A DNA stretch of 64,000 nucleotides from contig OY759969.1 in assembly GCA_963662865.1 (NCBI GenBank), positions 558,001-622,000 of the forward strand, written 5' to 3'. Shown here in pieces: positions 1-8,715 of the stretch; position 1 is the stretch's first letter, and the number at the start of each line of letters is the position of its first letter. The notes below the pieces were generated by a model. It did no database searches and had not been told where the DNA came from. It saw only the letters and a list, made by a program, of their open reading frames with translations. The translations under genes and the position numbers were made by a program. This stretch comes from JAJDYQ01 sp963662865. Lineage in GTDB: Bacteria; Pseudomonadota; Gammaproteobacteria; JAJDYQ01.

Positions 1-375
1 TTGCATGAGTTAATGGTACAGCGTTATGGCGATCATACTACCTGCCCTGAGTGCGAAAAGGAAAGCAGATTTCACCGTGTTAAAGGCCGTAGATGCTATG
101 AGTGCCAGTGGTGCGGATATCAAGTATATCCTACTAAAGGCACTGTGTTCGAGAAGTCAACCACGCCGCTTTCAGACTGGTTCTATGTCATCTACCTGAT
201 GACTGCCACGCGATACGGCGTGTCTGCAAAGGAAGTCGAGCGTCAACTGGGAGTAACCTACAAGACTGCATGGCGCATGTGCCACAAGGTGCGAGAACTC
301 ATGGGCAGCAGTTCCCCTGACAAACTGAGCGGCCATGGTGATTGGGGTTGCTATCTTCCGGCTCGATCATCCTAG
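1..375 (+). pseudogene. IS1595-family transposase, N-terminal part only
   Basis: The reading frame is already open at base 1, so the true start lies outside the window. It carries the zinc ribbon of ISXO2-like IS1595 transposases (CPEC about residue 15, CQWCG about residue 36), then the helix-turn-helix-like region with 'GVTYKTAWRM' and 'KVRELM'. Family resemblance ends near 'LSGH' at about base 335, just before the expected DDE catalytic domain. The last residues are read from the opposite strand of the neighbouring methylase gene. It therefore lacks every catalytic residue and cannot be an active transposase. The junction near 335 marks where the element and the restriction gene were joined. 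Confidence 0.85.
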
Positions 376-2638
376 TCAGTTCATTATCCACGCATCGCAT
401 GTTTTTTTTCAATTCATTGTATTGAGCCTGCTTACTGTTAAATCCCTCTATCTGCTGCTTGTCTGGTAATTTTATTTTCATACGGCAAAGTTGCTCCCAG
501 TTTAGATTGGCCCGTACAGCACCATGCTTGGTGTCATAGGCTCTGATGATGTCCAGGTATGCCCTGGACTTGAGAAGGCGCAGCAAGTATTCAGGTGGCA
601 GCTTTTCAGGATCTTTTGATTTGAATACCACATAGACGCCGCTCACTATCCCACCATCCAGATCATCGGGTACCAGCCCTAATGAACCTACATTTACTCG
701 ATGCGGGTTATATACAAGATCACCTGCATTTACCTTGATATATGACTGTTTGATTTCCCTGCCAAAAGATTCTTCATTCAAGAAAATGCCACGGGTATTG
801 CTGACTCCAAGAATGCGAAACAACTCATTCTCACTGTCCGAAGGCTTGAAGCGCGACCCGCTTGGCTCGATATGTTCTCCAAGTGGCACCAGTCCAGGTG
901 TCCGCTGCGGAACAACATCCACATAATCATATATCCATAGGGATTTGCCCGCCTGCATGATCGAGTCATTCGGGATTATTGCATGATCTATTACAGGATC
1001 ATGGTCTGCATCCCTGTTGAATACACTCATTACCTCTGGCAGATCATTCTCCGGCAAAGACTTCTTGCGTGCTCCAAAGGTGTGGCCAACATTGCGAACC
1101 ACAAAAAAGAACGTCTTGTTCCGAGTGCCTGCCTTTTCGAAATAGATGATGCTGGTCTTTGTAGGGGTGTATGGTTCAAACAATCGGCGAGGCAATGAAA
1201 CGATGCTGAAATTCCTTGCCGAGTTCAGCATCACATCCCGAACCTTTCCAACATCCCCACCTTCCGTCAGGAAATCTTCCTTGACAAGGATTGCAGCTCG
1301 CCCGTTTGGTGCCAGCGAATCCATACAATGCTGTATTGCAATAGCATCTCCGCTTTGAGACGGAATGTCATAGAGGTTTCCATGCCTGGTTTTCTGTGAG
1401 TACGGGGGATTGGTCAATACGATGTCATGCTTCCCCTCTACACGATTTGCAAAGCTGTCATTCTGTTGCACGTTGCTGTGTCCGTCTCCGTACAGGATCA
1501 TGTTCATCCTTGCCACCCTTGCAGTTACAGTAAGTTCATTGCCATAAATGGTATGGTTCTTCAGGATGTCCAGTGTTTGTTCTGTCAGCTTGGTTCTGAG
1601 CGAGATATAGCGGAATGCCTCAATCAGGAACCCGCCAGTACCGCAAAACGGGTCATATATCTGTTCACCTATACGCGGGTCAACCATGCTGACCATCGTG
1701 CGAACGATATTGCGTGGCGTGAAGTACTCCCCCAAATCCTTGATCTTGATTCCCTGATAGGCATTTTTGAGGAAGTACTCAAAAGCATCCCCTTTGACAT
1801 CCACGTCAGTGCCCGTGAAATTCAACTGGGACAGATCGCACACCATGTCATCAAAAATTTCTGGTGATGTGATCGGGAAGGCATGACTGAATATCTCACC
1901 ATACCGATCATTCATTCCCTGCCAGACTACATCACGAACATAGTCCAGCCGTTCAGGAGGCTTCTTGTCCTGAAATTCGGACCACCTCAAGTGCCTGGGG
2001 AAGGGAGCCTCGTTTCCAGCATGTTCACGGATTTGTGACAGCTCATCCATGAGTTTCAGGAACAGCACATCTGAAAATGCACCAAATCTGTCCAATCCTG
2101 CTTGTAGGCCAGCTTCTCGAAGATAGTTGGCCTGTCGCTTGAATATCTTGATCAGTTCTTCGCGCGATACCTGTACATGCTGTGGGGCCGAAAGTATTTC
2201 AGGCCCTTCATTTACAAATCGGAGTGAAGTGTAATGATCAATGAACTGTCGTATGTCTTCACCATCGATCTTCAAAGGCCGTTCATTATGTAGGTAGTTG
2301 GTAGAAACAAAAGTGTCGTTATAAGCAAAGATCAGGGGTGCACCCAGTGGCTTTGCATATCTGTCTCTAGCCTGAATCAGAGCTTTTTCCAGCGACTCTC
2401 CCGGCCTCTTTGCTTCAATAATTGCAACAGGGTTGGTAGTTCCCTGCTCATACAACACAAAGTCCGGGAATTTCAGATTCCCATTCGCATCCCTCAGCTT
2501 CTCCTTTTCAACTTCTGTTTTTGGACGCTGCTGGGTTACGTTATTATGTTTGTCGCGCTCATCGACAACCCAGTCAAGGTTCTCCAACTGGGTGCAAATG
2601 GAATGGACTACGGATGCTTCAAGGCGTCGAACCTGCAT
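299..2638 (-). CDS. Single-chain restriction-modification enzyme (HsdR-N nuclease + N6-adenine methylase + specificity domain)
   Basis: 779 residues. Residues 1-150 look like the type I HsdR N-terminal nuclease fold: 'FPDFVLYEQ' gives D59, followed by 'IIEAKRPG' with E75 and K77, a PD-(D/E)XK pattern. Residues 160-570 are an HsdM-type N6-adenine methylase with the SAM motif 'DPFCGTGGF' (329-337) and the catalytic 'NPPY' (410-413). The last 190 residues resemble one HsdS target-recognition domain ('LNWEQLCRMKIKLP'). No helicase motor is present, so cleavage would be of type IIG/IIC style rather than translocating type I; that is inference. No separate hsdR, hsdM or hsdS lies nearby. The final residues run antisense into the transposase fragment, so the native C-terminus may have been replaced by about 10-15 residues. 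Confidence 0.85.
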   Translation of the reverse strand: MQVRRLEASVVHSICTQLENLDWVVDERDKHNNVTQQRPKTEVEKEKLRDANGNLKFPDFVLYEQGTTNPVAIIEAKRPGESLEKALIQARDRYAKPLGAPLIFAYNDTFVSTNYLHNERPLKIDGEDIRQFIDHYTSLRFVNEGPEILSAPQHVQVSREELIKIFKRQANYLREAGLQAGLDRFGAFSDVLFLKLMDELSQIREHAGNEAPFPRHLRWSEFQDKKPPERLDYVRDVVWQGMNDRYGEIFSHAFPITSPEIFDDMVCDLSQLNFTGTDVDVKGDAFEYFLKNAYQGIKIKDLGEYFTPRNIVRTMVSMVDPRIGEQIYDPFCGTGGFLIEAFRYISLRTKLTEQTLDILKNHTIYGNELTVTARVARMNMILYGDGHSNVQQNDSFANRVEGKHDIVLTNPPYSQKTRHGNLYDIPSQSGDAIAIQHCMDSLAPNGRAAILVKEDFLTEGGDVGKVRDVMLNSARNFSIVSLPRRLFEPYTPTKTSIIYFEKAGTRNKTFFFVVRNVGHTFGARKKSLPENDLPEVMSVFNRDADHDPVIDHAIIPNDSIMQAGKSLWIYDYVDVVPQRTPGLVPLGEHIEPSGSRFKPSDSENELFRILGVSNTRGIFLNEESFGREIKQSYIKVNAGDLVYNPHRVNVGSLGLVPDDLDGGIVSGVYVVFKSKDPEKLPPEYLLRLLKSRAYLDIIRAYDTKHGAVRANLNWEQLCRMKIKLPDKQQIEGFNSKQAQYNELKKNMRCVDNELTRMIEPEDSNPNHHGRSVCQGNCCP

Positions 2639-2704
2639 CCGTGAATTATGAACTTAACTTAAAACTCTTCGGTACATGTTCACAGGGGATAATCACCTAC
2701 TTTT

Positions 2705-2893
2705 TTGACAACTAATAATCAACCCTATATTGAAGTGCATCATATTATTCCGTTACATCAAGGAGGGGAAGATGGTATATGGAATTTATCTGTTTTATGT
2801 GCACATCACCATAGAATGGCTCATTTTGCTCAAAAACGGACAATCGCAGACATTCAAAAAATATTGCTCTCAAAAACACACTTTCAATCATGA
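2705..2893 (+). pseudogene. HNH endonuclease, C-terminal remnant
   Basis: The frame opens after a stop at 2690-2692, with a possible TTG start at 2705. It encodes the HNH core 'YIEVHHIIPLHQGG' followed by 'NLSVLCAHHHRMAHF', the metal-binding half of an HNH nuclease. The N-terminal portion that normally carries a CxxC and DNA-recognition region is missing, so it is read as a 3' remnant. Its stop overlaps the next start (ATGA at 2890-2893). It could still be a tiny stand-alone HNH protein, but no convincing ribosome binding site precedes the TTG. Confidence 0.6.
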
Positions 2894-3117
2894 AGAAAAT
2901 ATTGATTAAACAATTTGAAAAAGATAGTTTAAGGGTGGTTGTGGACTATTTGGAATATAGTGAAAAAAAGCACTACGAAGAGAGCGAAGAATGTGAAGAC
3001 CATATCTATAAACACGTAGAAAGATTGAAATGTTTATTAGATAGAATCCATTACGAGGAAATGCAACCGGAGAAAACGCAGGACGATGAAAAAGACACCG
3101 ACAAAAACACCTCTTGA
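2890..3117 (+). CDS. Hypothetical 75-residue charged protein
   Basis: The ATG overlaps the stop of the HNH remnant by four bases, suggesting translational coupling in the original operon. The protein is acidic and helical-looking ('EESEECEDHIYKHVERLKC' in its middle) with a Lys/Asp/Thr-rich tail. No family is recognised. Base composition is AT-rich compared with the following region. The same frame continues after its stop into the ATPase remnant at 3118, so its C-terminus may be a product of the rearrangement. Function unknown; it may have been a small accessory of the lost nuclease module. Confidence 0.45.
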   Translation: MKKILIKQFEKDSLRVVVDYLEYSEKKHYEESEECEDHIYKHVERLKCLLDRIHYEEMQPEKTQDDEKDTDKNTS

Positions 3118-3496
3118 ACTCGAAGTAACGGATTTCAGGCCAATCCGCGAGACCCATGTGCAAATGCGGGTGTTCGGGTCATCCTTACCACCCATAGCGA
3201 ATGGCTGATGGAAGAATTGGCCAACATTGTGCAACGCTCCAAACTGCCCAGCATCTCACACGGCAGCAGCACGAAAGACAGCGTCTCACTTCGCCCGGAC
3301 CAGGCGGGTGTGGCTGTTTCGGCACAAGAAGAAACCTCGGGGGGCGGTTGTCGAGGAGATCTGTCTCGATGAGGATTCTGGTTTGTATCCTGCCGGTTAC
3401 GATGCTGTGTCCATGGCGCTGCATAACGAATGGGCTGATTATCAGGAAAAACCGGGGACGATTCGTGACAGGTTTGGTGAACAGGGTTCGTGGTAA
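3118..3496 (+). pseudogene. AAA (ABC-like) ATPase, C-terminal fragment with frameshift
   Basis: From about 3160 one frame reads 'AGVRVILTTHSEWLMEELA', the beta-strand plus switch-histidine region ('TTHS') of OLD/RecF-like AAA15 ATPases. Near 3305 the homology moves to the next frame ('WLFRHKKKPRGAVVEEI') and ends at 3496. There is no Walker A or Walker B, so all but the last 110 or so residues are gone and the rest is frameshifted. It overlaps the start of the next broken gene, implying the two formed an operon. Known families of this shape pair with a nuclease; the exact family is not identified. Confidence 0.7.
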
Positions 3497-3935
3497 TCTT
3501 GATGATACGTGTTTCAGCATGGGCCAGATGAAAAAGCAGAAATGTGGTGTTCGCATGGATGGTATGCCGAAGTCTCGTCTGATTATTGATTGTGATAGGC
3601 CGGGTGCCCCATTTTCCTCAAACGCGACACGTTGCGACTATCTTCTGATTGCCGAGGACCAACACGGGGAATGGATTATCCCTCTTGAACTGAAACAAGG
3701 AACACTCGTCAGCAAGGTCGCCAAGCAACTGCAAGCCGGTGCTCGCGCCGCAGAGAAAGTGATTCCCCGCAAACGGGCCAAAGCGATCCGGTTCCGCCCT
3801 GTTGTTGCGTGAGGCAACACACCAAAGCATCAACGCAATCGGTTGCGTGGCAGGAAGAGCCAGGTTTTGTTTCATGGGCATCGGGAACTTGTCCGAGTGA
3901 CGAAATGCGGCGGAAAATTGGCCTGTTGCCTGTAG
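3477..3935 (+). pseudogene. PD-(D/E)XK-like partner of the ATPase, interrupted by a stop codon
   Basis: A GTG at 3477 overlaps the end of the ATPase remnant. The frame reads through 'ATRCDYLLIAED' and 'EWIIPLELKQGTL', a spacing of D and ExK that looks like a PD-(D/E)XK nuclease core, to an in-frame TGA at 3810-3812. The same frame then continues without interruption to 3935 with Lys/Arg-rich coding-like sequence ('KSQVLFHGHRE'), so the TGA is most simply a nonsense mutation. The nuclease assignment rests only on this motif pattern. With the ATPase fragment it forms the relic of an ATPase-nuclease pair, plausibly a lost defence module. Confidence 0.55.
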
Positions 3936-4053
3936 AGCTATCCACTGCCGATTATCTTAGCCATTGACAATGAGTGTCGATACATTTCTTTGAAATTAGT
4001 GGTATAGCGTGACCATGGGTAATTAATGGATCGGCTTACAGGGCATCCAAAAA

Positions 4054-4338
4054 TCACGAAGCAATATCATGTTTTTGCAGCTTTCTGGCAAGATCAAGCA
4101 GGGTTTTGCGGGCCTGCTTTTCCAGTTCCGGCATGATGAGTGGCATGGCTTGTTCGACCAGTTGATGGGCTTGTGTATCGGCTGTGTGTTGCTTTGTTGA
4201 ATCTTCCGTTGGAATGCTGTCCGGAGTCGTTGCAGCAGGTGTTTTACCGGAAGATGTTGTATTTTCAGATGCAAGGGGCCCCAGGCTGACTACATCGGTC
4301 AGTACCGGAATATTTCTTTTGGTTTGCCTGTCTTTCAT
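4054..4338 (-). CDS. DUF2486-like small protein
   Basis: 94 residues starting 'MKDRQTKRNIPVLTDVV', the 'IPVLT-VV' signature seen in DUF2486-type proteins of beta- and gammaproteobacteria. A Thr/Ser/Pro-rich linker (about residues 25-55) leads to a helical C-terminus ('PELEKQARKTLLDLARKL'). No signal peptide or membrane segment. It lies just downstream of holC on the same strand, separated by a 30 bp palindrome (4353-4380). In related genomes such a gene sits between holC and valS; no valS is present here. Function unknown. Confidence 0.6.
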   Translation of the reverse strand: MKDRQTKRNIPVLTDVVSLGPLASENTTSSGKTPAATTPDSIPTEDSTKQHTADTQAHQLVEQAMPLIMPELEKQARKTLLDLARKLQKHDIAS

Positions 4339-4352
4339 TCGCCGATAGTATC

Positions 4353-4380
4353 AGGGGACTCCGATTAATTCAGGGTCTCG
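4353..4380. repeat. Dispersed ~30 bp palindrome (copy 1)
   Basis: Imperfect palindrome around 'CCGATTAATTCAGGG', lying between holC and the DUF2486-like gene, about 15 bp before the latter's start codon. It belongs to the same family as the copies at 6453, 37951, 43501, 45600, 46626, 46650, 52824, 58867 and 61348. Confidence 0.5.
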
Positions 4381-4381
4381 A

Positions 4382-4813
4382 TCAATTTATGTTGTGGGAT
4401 TCCAGCGGATAGCCGCGTTCTTTATAGAATCTGTATCGTTGTCTTGCCATTTGAGTTGTTGTTTCGTCCTGATCGACAATCTCGCTGACGCGCTCAAACT
4501 GGCTGAAGAAAAGGGGGACATTATCCGCCATATTTATCAGGACATCGTGTATGTTGGTACTGCATTCAGGATGGTGGTTGATGATAACAGGGCAGTCAGA
4601 TATTTCTTCCTGGACATAAACTTCGTGAGGGATAAAGCTGCCTTGTTTCCATGTCCATAGCATGTCGTCTATTGTTCCTGCCTTCTGGCTATCTTCCGTA
4701 TGCAGTAAAATTTTATTGCCTTTATTATAAATTTTTTCGACCAGACGGCAGATAAATATCATACGACTATTGGGTGAGTTGTCTTTGAGAATATAAAAGT
4801 CGATGTGTGTCAT
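4382..4813 (-). CDS. holC: DNA polymerase III chi subunit
   Basis: 143 residues, the usual HolC length. The start 'MTHIDFYILKDNS' and the body 'LVEKIYNKGNKILLHTED', 'LWTWKQGSFIPHEVY' and 'CPVIINHHPE' follow the family. Chi joins psi in the clamp-loader complex and binds single-strand binding protein, linking the replicative polymerase to SSB-coated DNA in the cytoplasm. It lies directly downstream of pepA on the same strand, the conserved pepA-holC order of gammaproteobacteria. The usual downstream valS is absent and a DUF2486-like gene follows instead. Confidence 0.9.
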   Translation of the reverse strand: MTHIDFYILKDNSPNSRMIFICRLVEKIYNKGNKILLHTEDSQKAGTIDDMLWTWKQGSFIPHEVYVQEEISDCPVIINHHPECSTNIHDVLINMADNVPLFFSQFERVSEIVDQDETTTQMARQRYRFYKERGYPLESHNIN

Positions 4814-4883
4814 GTGTATTCAATGTCCGGTGGTATAAGGGGAATGGCAATATCGATAATCCATTCTTACCGGATTATTTTTG

Positions 4884-6368
4884 TCAGGCGCAACGATTAA
4901 TCAGAAATTGTGTCAGCAGAGGGACCGGCCTGCCGCTGGCTCCTTTGTTTTTCCCGCCGCTTTGCCATGCTATACCGGCGATGTCGATATGCGCCCAGCT
5001 TACATCTTTGGTATAACGTGAGAGGAAGCAGGCTGCCGTAATCGCCCCCGCACCTCGGCCACCTATATTTGCCATGTCGGCAAAATTACTGTCGAGCTGC
5101 CGCTGAAATTTATCATCCATAGGTAATTGCCATGCCTTGTCCTGAGCATCGTTACCGGCGTTAATGACTTCGGTGATAAGGCTGTCATCGTTGCCTATAA
5201 CGGCTGAAATATGGTTGCCCAGGGCAATAATAACGGCACCGGTGAGTGTGGCGACATCAATTATCACATCGGGTTCGTATTTTTGTGCATAGGTCAGGGC
5301 ATCGCACAATATCAGACGCCCTTCGGCGTCGGTATTGAGTATTTCGATTGTTTTCCCGGACATTGAGGTAACGATATCGCCGGGCCTGGTGGCCTTTCCG
5401 CCGGGCATGTTTTCCGTGGCCGGGATGATACCAACGACATTGATCGGCAGCTTCAGGGAGGCTATGGCCTGTATGGTGCCCAGCACTGAGCCGGCACCAC
5501 ACATGTCATATTTCATTTCATCCATTGAAGCCCCAGGCTTTAATGAAATGCCGCCGGTATCAAAAGTTACGCCTTTGCCGACCAGTGCCACAGGGGCTTC
5601 GGACGGTTTACCACTCTTATATTCCAGTACAATAAGTCTGGCTGGTTCGATGCTACCGGCGGTGACCGACAGGAATGATCCCATACCCAGTTTCTCCATC
5701 TGAGCTTCGTTCAGTATCTTGACGTTCAGATTATCGAATTTACGCCCGATAGCGCGGGCTTGATTAGCCAGGTAGGAGGGGGTGGCGACATTGGCCGGTA
5801 GATCGCCCAGGCGTCTGGTCAATATCATGCCCTCGCCAATCGCCTTGCCTTGTGACAGGGCCTTGCGGGCCGGTGCCGTGTCCTTTCCTGTGTAAAATTT
5901 TGCGGTGGTCAGCGGGTTTGAGGGCTTTTTGAAGGTGCTTTTCATCTCGCCTTTCTGGTAGCCGGCATTAGACATGGCGCGGGCGGCTTCCTGAAGCATC
6001 CAGTTGAATCTGCGGTCCTTGACCTTGACATCGTTGAGAAGTATCGCGGCGTTTTTACTGCCGCCCTTGTTGAGGCGATTAAAGGCCGTTTCGATGATTT
6101 TTGTCCAGCAATCCGCATCGCGTTTGGCATCACTGCCACACCCGAGTATTAACACCCGCGGGCTTTTAATTCTTTCCATGTTGTAGAGATAGAGTGACTC
6201 CCCCACGTTACCCTTGATATCACCCTGGTCCACGGCTTTTTGTATGGCATCTTTACATATCTTATTCAGCTGTTTGGTGTTTGCAGTCATGCCGTCAGGG
6301 GTGATGCCGACGACAATGCAGTCAGCGGTGGTTTTATATGGAAGGGTGTTGATAGTTTGAAATTTCAT
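4884..6368 (-). CDS. pepA: Cytosol leucyl aminopeptidase (M17)
   Basis: About 494 residues. The C-terminal half holds the two-metal site of M17 peptidases: 'VGKGVTFDTGGISLKP' (Lys and Asp ligands) and 'NTDAEGRLILCDAL' (Asp/Glu ligands and catalytic Arg). It hydrolyses N-terminal amino acids from peptides as a cytoplasmic hexamer; homologues also bind DNA in Xer recombination and carAB control. Two ATGs are possible: a GGAG lies immediately before the ATG at 6374 but 6 nt before the one at 6368, so the inner start is preferred. It leads the pepA-holC operon and is divergent from lptF. Confidence 0.93.
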   Translation of the reverse strand: MKFQTINTLPYKTTADCIVVGITPDGMTANTKQLNKICKDAIQKAVDQGDIKGNVGESLYLYNMERIKSPRVLILGCGSDAKRDADCWTKIIETAFNRLNKGGSKNAAILLNDVKVKDRRFNWMLQEAARAMSNAGYQKGEMKSTFKKPSNPLTTAKFYTGKDTAPARKALSQGKAIGEGMILTRRLGDLPANVATPSYLANQARAIGRKFDNLNVKILNEAQMEKLGMGSFLSVTAGSIEPARLIVLEYKSGKPSEAPVALVGKGVTFDTGGISLKPGASMDEMKYDMCGAGSVLGTIQAIASLKLPINVVGIIPATENMPGGKATRPGDIVTSMSGKTIEILNTDAEGRLILCDALTYAQKYEPDVIIDVATLTGAVIIALGNHISAVIGNDDSLITEVINAGNDAQDKAWQLPMDDKFQRQLDSNFADMANIGGRGAGAITAACFLSRYTKDVSWAHIDIAGIAWQSGGKNKGASGRPVPLLTQFLINRCA

Positions 6369-6452
6369 ACTCATCTCCGATGTCGTCTTGTATGTTATGA
6401 CGCTGTTTAATAGCCTGGCTGTCGTTGATTTTGGCGATATATAACTGTATCG

Positions 6453-6482
6453 CAGGAAATGCCGAATTAATCAGAGTTTCCT
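6453..6482. repeat. Dispersed ~30 bp palindrome (copy 2)
   Basis: Sequence of the form AGGAAA ... GAATTAATCAGAG TTTCCT with matching outer arms. It sits in the divergent promoter region between pepA and lptF, about 48 bp before the lptF ATG. Confidence 0.55.
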
Positions 6483-6529
6483 TAACTGTTTTGCGTATCA
6501 TAGCGCACTCTTCGGGTTTTTTGTGTTGA

Positions 6530-7651
6530 ATGAATTTTTTCCGACTGACAATTCTTGACCGTTACCTGCTAAGGGGAATCCTGCAGGCTCTGGCTGCAAT
6601 ATTGCTGGTACTTGTGCTTATCGTCCTGAGTAATAAGTCAACCCGATTTTTAAAGAATGCGGCTTCCGGTGAATGGCCGGTGGATGTTGTTATGCCGATG
6701 CTGGGTCTGACCGCGATTAGCAGTCTGGCATTGATTATGCCTATGGCGGCGTTCCTGGCTGTTATATCGGTGGTGGGGCGGCTCTATAAAGATAGCGAAA
6801 TGGCGGCGATCAGTGGTTGTGGAGTGAGCACGTATCAGCTATATCGTCCGTTGGGTGTGCTTGCCATTATTTTTGGGATTGTAGTCGGTTTTCTGTCGTT
6901 CTACGTTATTCCTGTTACGAAACAGGCCGCTCAGGTTCTGGAAGCACGCGCAGAGAAAATCTCCGAGATTACCGGGGTAGCGCCGGGGCGTTTTCATGAA
7001 TCTTCGGATGGTCGGCGTGTCATTTATGCTGAGCGTGTTAATAAGGATTCCAAGGAAGCCGAAAATGTCTTTATTCATAGTAAGGAGAAAAATCGTTTCA
7101 GCCTGATTACGGCCAGATCGGCGTACCAATATAATGAGCCCGCTACGGGTGATACCCTGATTTTTCTGAAAGATGGATATCGTTACCAGGGTGAGCAGGG
7201 AATGGCCGGTTTTCGTTCCACACAGTTTGAACTCCACTGGATACGCGCCGAGAAAGGAGAGCGCGAAGCGCTCAGGGTCGATTACGAAGCTCGTCCAACC
7301 CTTGAACTGATCGGGTCAGATAATCCGCTGGACCGTGCCGAATTGCATATGCGGATTGCAATTACGCTCAGCCCGATTTTATTCGCCTTCCTCGGATTGC
7401 CTCTGGGGCGACTGAGGCAGCGGGAAGGTCGGTATGGAAGAATTGTGGTTGGCGTACTCATTTACATTATCTATTTCAAGCTGCTGCGTGTGGGACAAGC
7501 GCTACTGGAACGTGAGGCGCTTCCTCCATGGCTGGGTATCTGGTGGGTGCATCTCGGATTGATGTTGTATTTGCTATGGACGCTGTATTCCGAATCCCAG
7601 GTAAAGTCGGGTGGCTGGTGGGCAGGAAGACGCCTGACGAGGGCTGGTTGA
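6530..7651 (+). CDS. lptF: LPS export ABC transporter permease LptF
   Basis: 373 residues. The N-terminus 'LTILDRYLLRGILQALAAI' and the layout of three membrane helices, a periplasmic beta-jellyroll domain (about residues 130-270) and three C-terminal helices with 'LGLPLGRLRQREGRYGR' are those of LptF. With LptG and the ATPase LptB it extracts lipopolysaccharide from the inner membrane and passes it to LptC/LptA. The stop TGA overlaps the lptG ATG by one base, so the two are co-translated. It is divergent from pepA, the usual arrangement in gammaproteobacteria. Confidence 0.95.
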   Translation: MNFFRLTILDRYLLRGILQALAAILLVLVLIVLSNKSTRFLKNAASGEWPVDVVMPMLGLTAISSLALIMPMAAFLAVISVVGRLYKDSEMAAISGCGVSTYQLYRPLGVLAIIFGIVVGFLSFYVIPVTKQAAQVLEARAEKISEITGVAPGRFHESSDGRRVIYAERVNKDSKEAENVFIHSKEKNRFSLITARSAYQYNEPATGDTLIFLKDGYRYQGEQGMAGFRSTQFELHWIRAEKGEREALRVDYEARPTLELIGSDNPLDRAELHMRIAITLSPILFAFLGLPLGRLRQREGRYGRIVVGVLIYIIYFKLLRVGQALLEREALPPWLGIWWVHLGLMLYLLWTLYSESQVKSGGWWAGRRLTRAG

Positions 7652-8715
7652 TGAATATACTGGGTCGATATATCGGTCGCCACGTCATCGTTGGTTCCAT
7701 CATTGCTTTGTTTATTCTGGTTGGCATTGATCTGGTGTTCGCCTTTGCTGCGGAGGTGCCGGACCTGGGTAAAGGTGATTACAACCTGGGCGAGTCCTTA
7801 TTCTATGTTTTGCTGACTGCACCGAGGCGAGCCTATGATTTTATGCCGATGGCCACCATTGTCGGTAGTCTGGTCATGTTGGGTGGGCTGGCCGGACAAA
7901 GTGAATTTATTGCCATGCGCAGTTCAGGTGTATCGACGCAGCAGATTGCCGGTTCGGTTCTCAAGAGTGGGGTGGTGCTGGTTGTGATTGCCATCATACT
8001 TGGGGAAGGCATCGAGCCTTTTTCAGAATCTTATGCTCAACAAATGCGTTCATTCGCGCAAACTCAAAGTACGGCCCTGAAAAGTGAGCATGGTATCTGG
8101 ATTCGCGACAGGAAGAGCTTCATCAATGTGCTTCAGGTACATCCGAATGGGGAATTACGTGGTTTGGATATTTATGAACTCGATGACGACTATCGTTTGA
8201 AGGCCAGGATGTTGGCGAAGCGCGCCAGATTCAAGGATAATATCTGGACCTTATATGATATTACCCAGATCAGGTTTGAACAGGATGAATTATTGATGAA
8301 GTCCTATGAAAAAGCTGATTGGAATGTATTGCTGAGTCCCGAATTGTTGAGCATTCTTCCGGTAAAGCCGGAACAGCTACCGATATGGAGATTGATTACC
8401 TATATGAACTATCTGCGGGCCAATGATCTGGATACGGAATCTTATGAGGTTGCTTTCTGGGCAAAAGTTACTGCACCCTTTGCCATTCCTGTTATGCTGT
8501 TTTTATCAGTGCCTTTTGTTTTCAGCCCACTGCGTTCAACCGGTTCGGGCCAGCGAATCCTGATTGGTATTATTCTCGGTATTACTTATTATCTGCTGTC
8601 CCACCTTATTGGAAGAACCGGTGAGGTTTATGATTTTAATCCTGCGTTGAGCAGCATTTTGCCCGCCGTGGTTTTTCTTTTGGCGGGCTGGCTGGGCTGG
8701 CGCACAGTACGTTAA
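7651..8715 (+). CDS. lptG: LPS export ABC transporter permease LptG
   Basis: 354 residues from the ATG at 7651. The start is set by overlap with the lptF stop and by the family N-terminus 'MNILGRYIGRHVIVGSI'. Six membrane helices flank a periplasmic jellyroll; the coupling region 'LGGLAGQSEFIAMRSSGVS' contacts LptB. It forms the LptB2FG complex with LptF. The open frame extends upstream to 7528 inside lptF, but that extension is not needed. Its last four bases overlap the 3' end of ppc, which converges from the other strand. Confidence 0.95.
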   Translation: MNILGRYIGRHVIVGSIIALFILVGIDLVFAFAAEVPDLGKGDYNLGESLFYVLLTAPRRAYDFMPMATIVGSLVMLGGLAGQSEFIAMRSSGVSTQQIAGSVLKSGVVLVVIAIILGEGIEPFSESYAQQMRSFAQTQSTALKSEHGIWIRDRKSFINVLQVHPNGELRGLDIYELDDDYRLKARMLAKRARFKDNIWTLYDITQIRFEQDELLMKSYEKADWNVLLSPELLSILPVKPEQLPIWRLITYMNYLRANDLDTESYEVAFWAKVTAPFAIPVMLFLSVPFVFSPLRSTGSGQRILIGIILGITYYLLSHLIGRTGEVYDFNPALSSILPAVVFLLAGWLGWRTVR

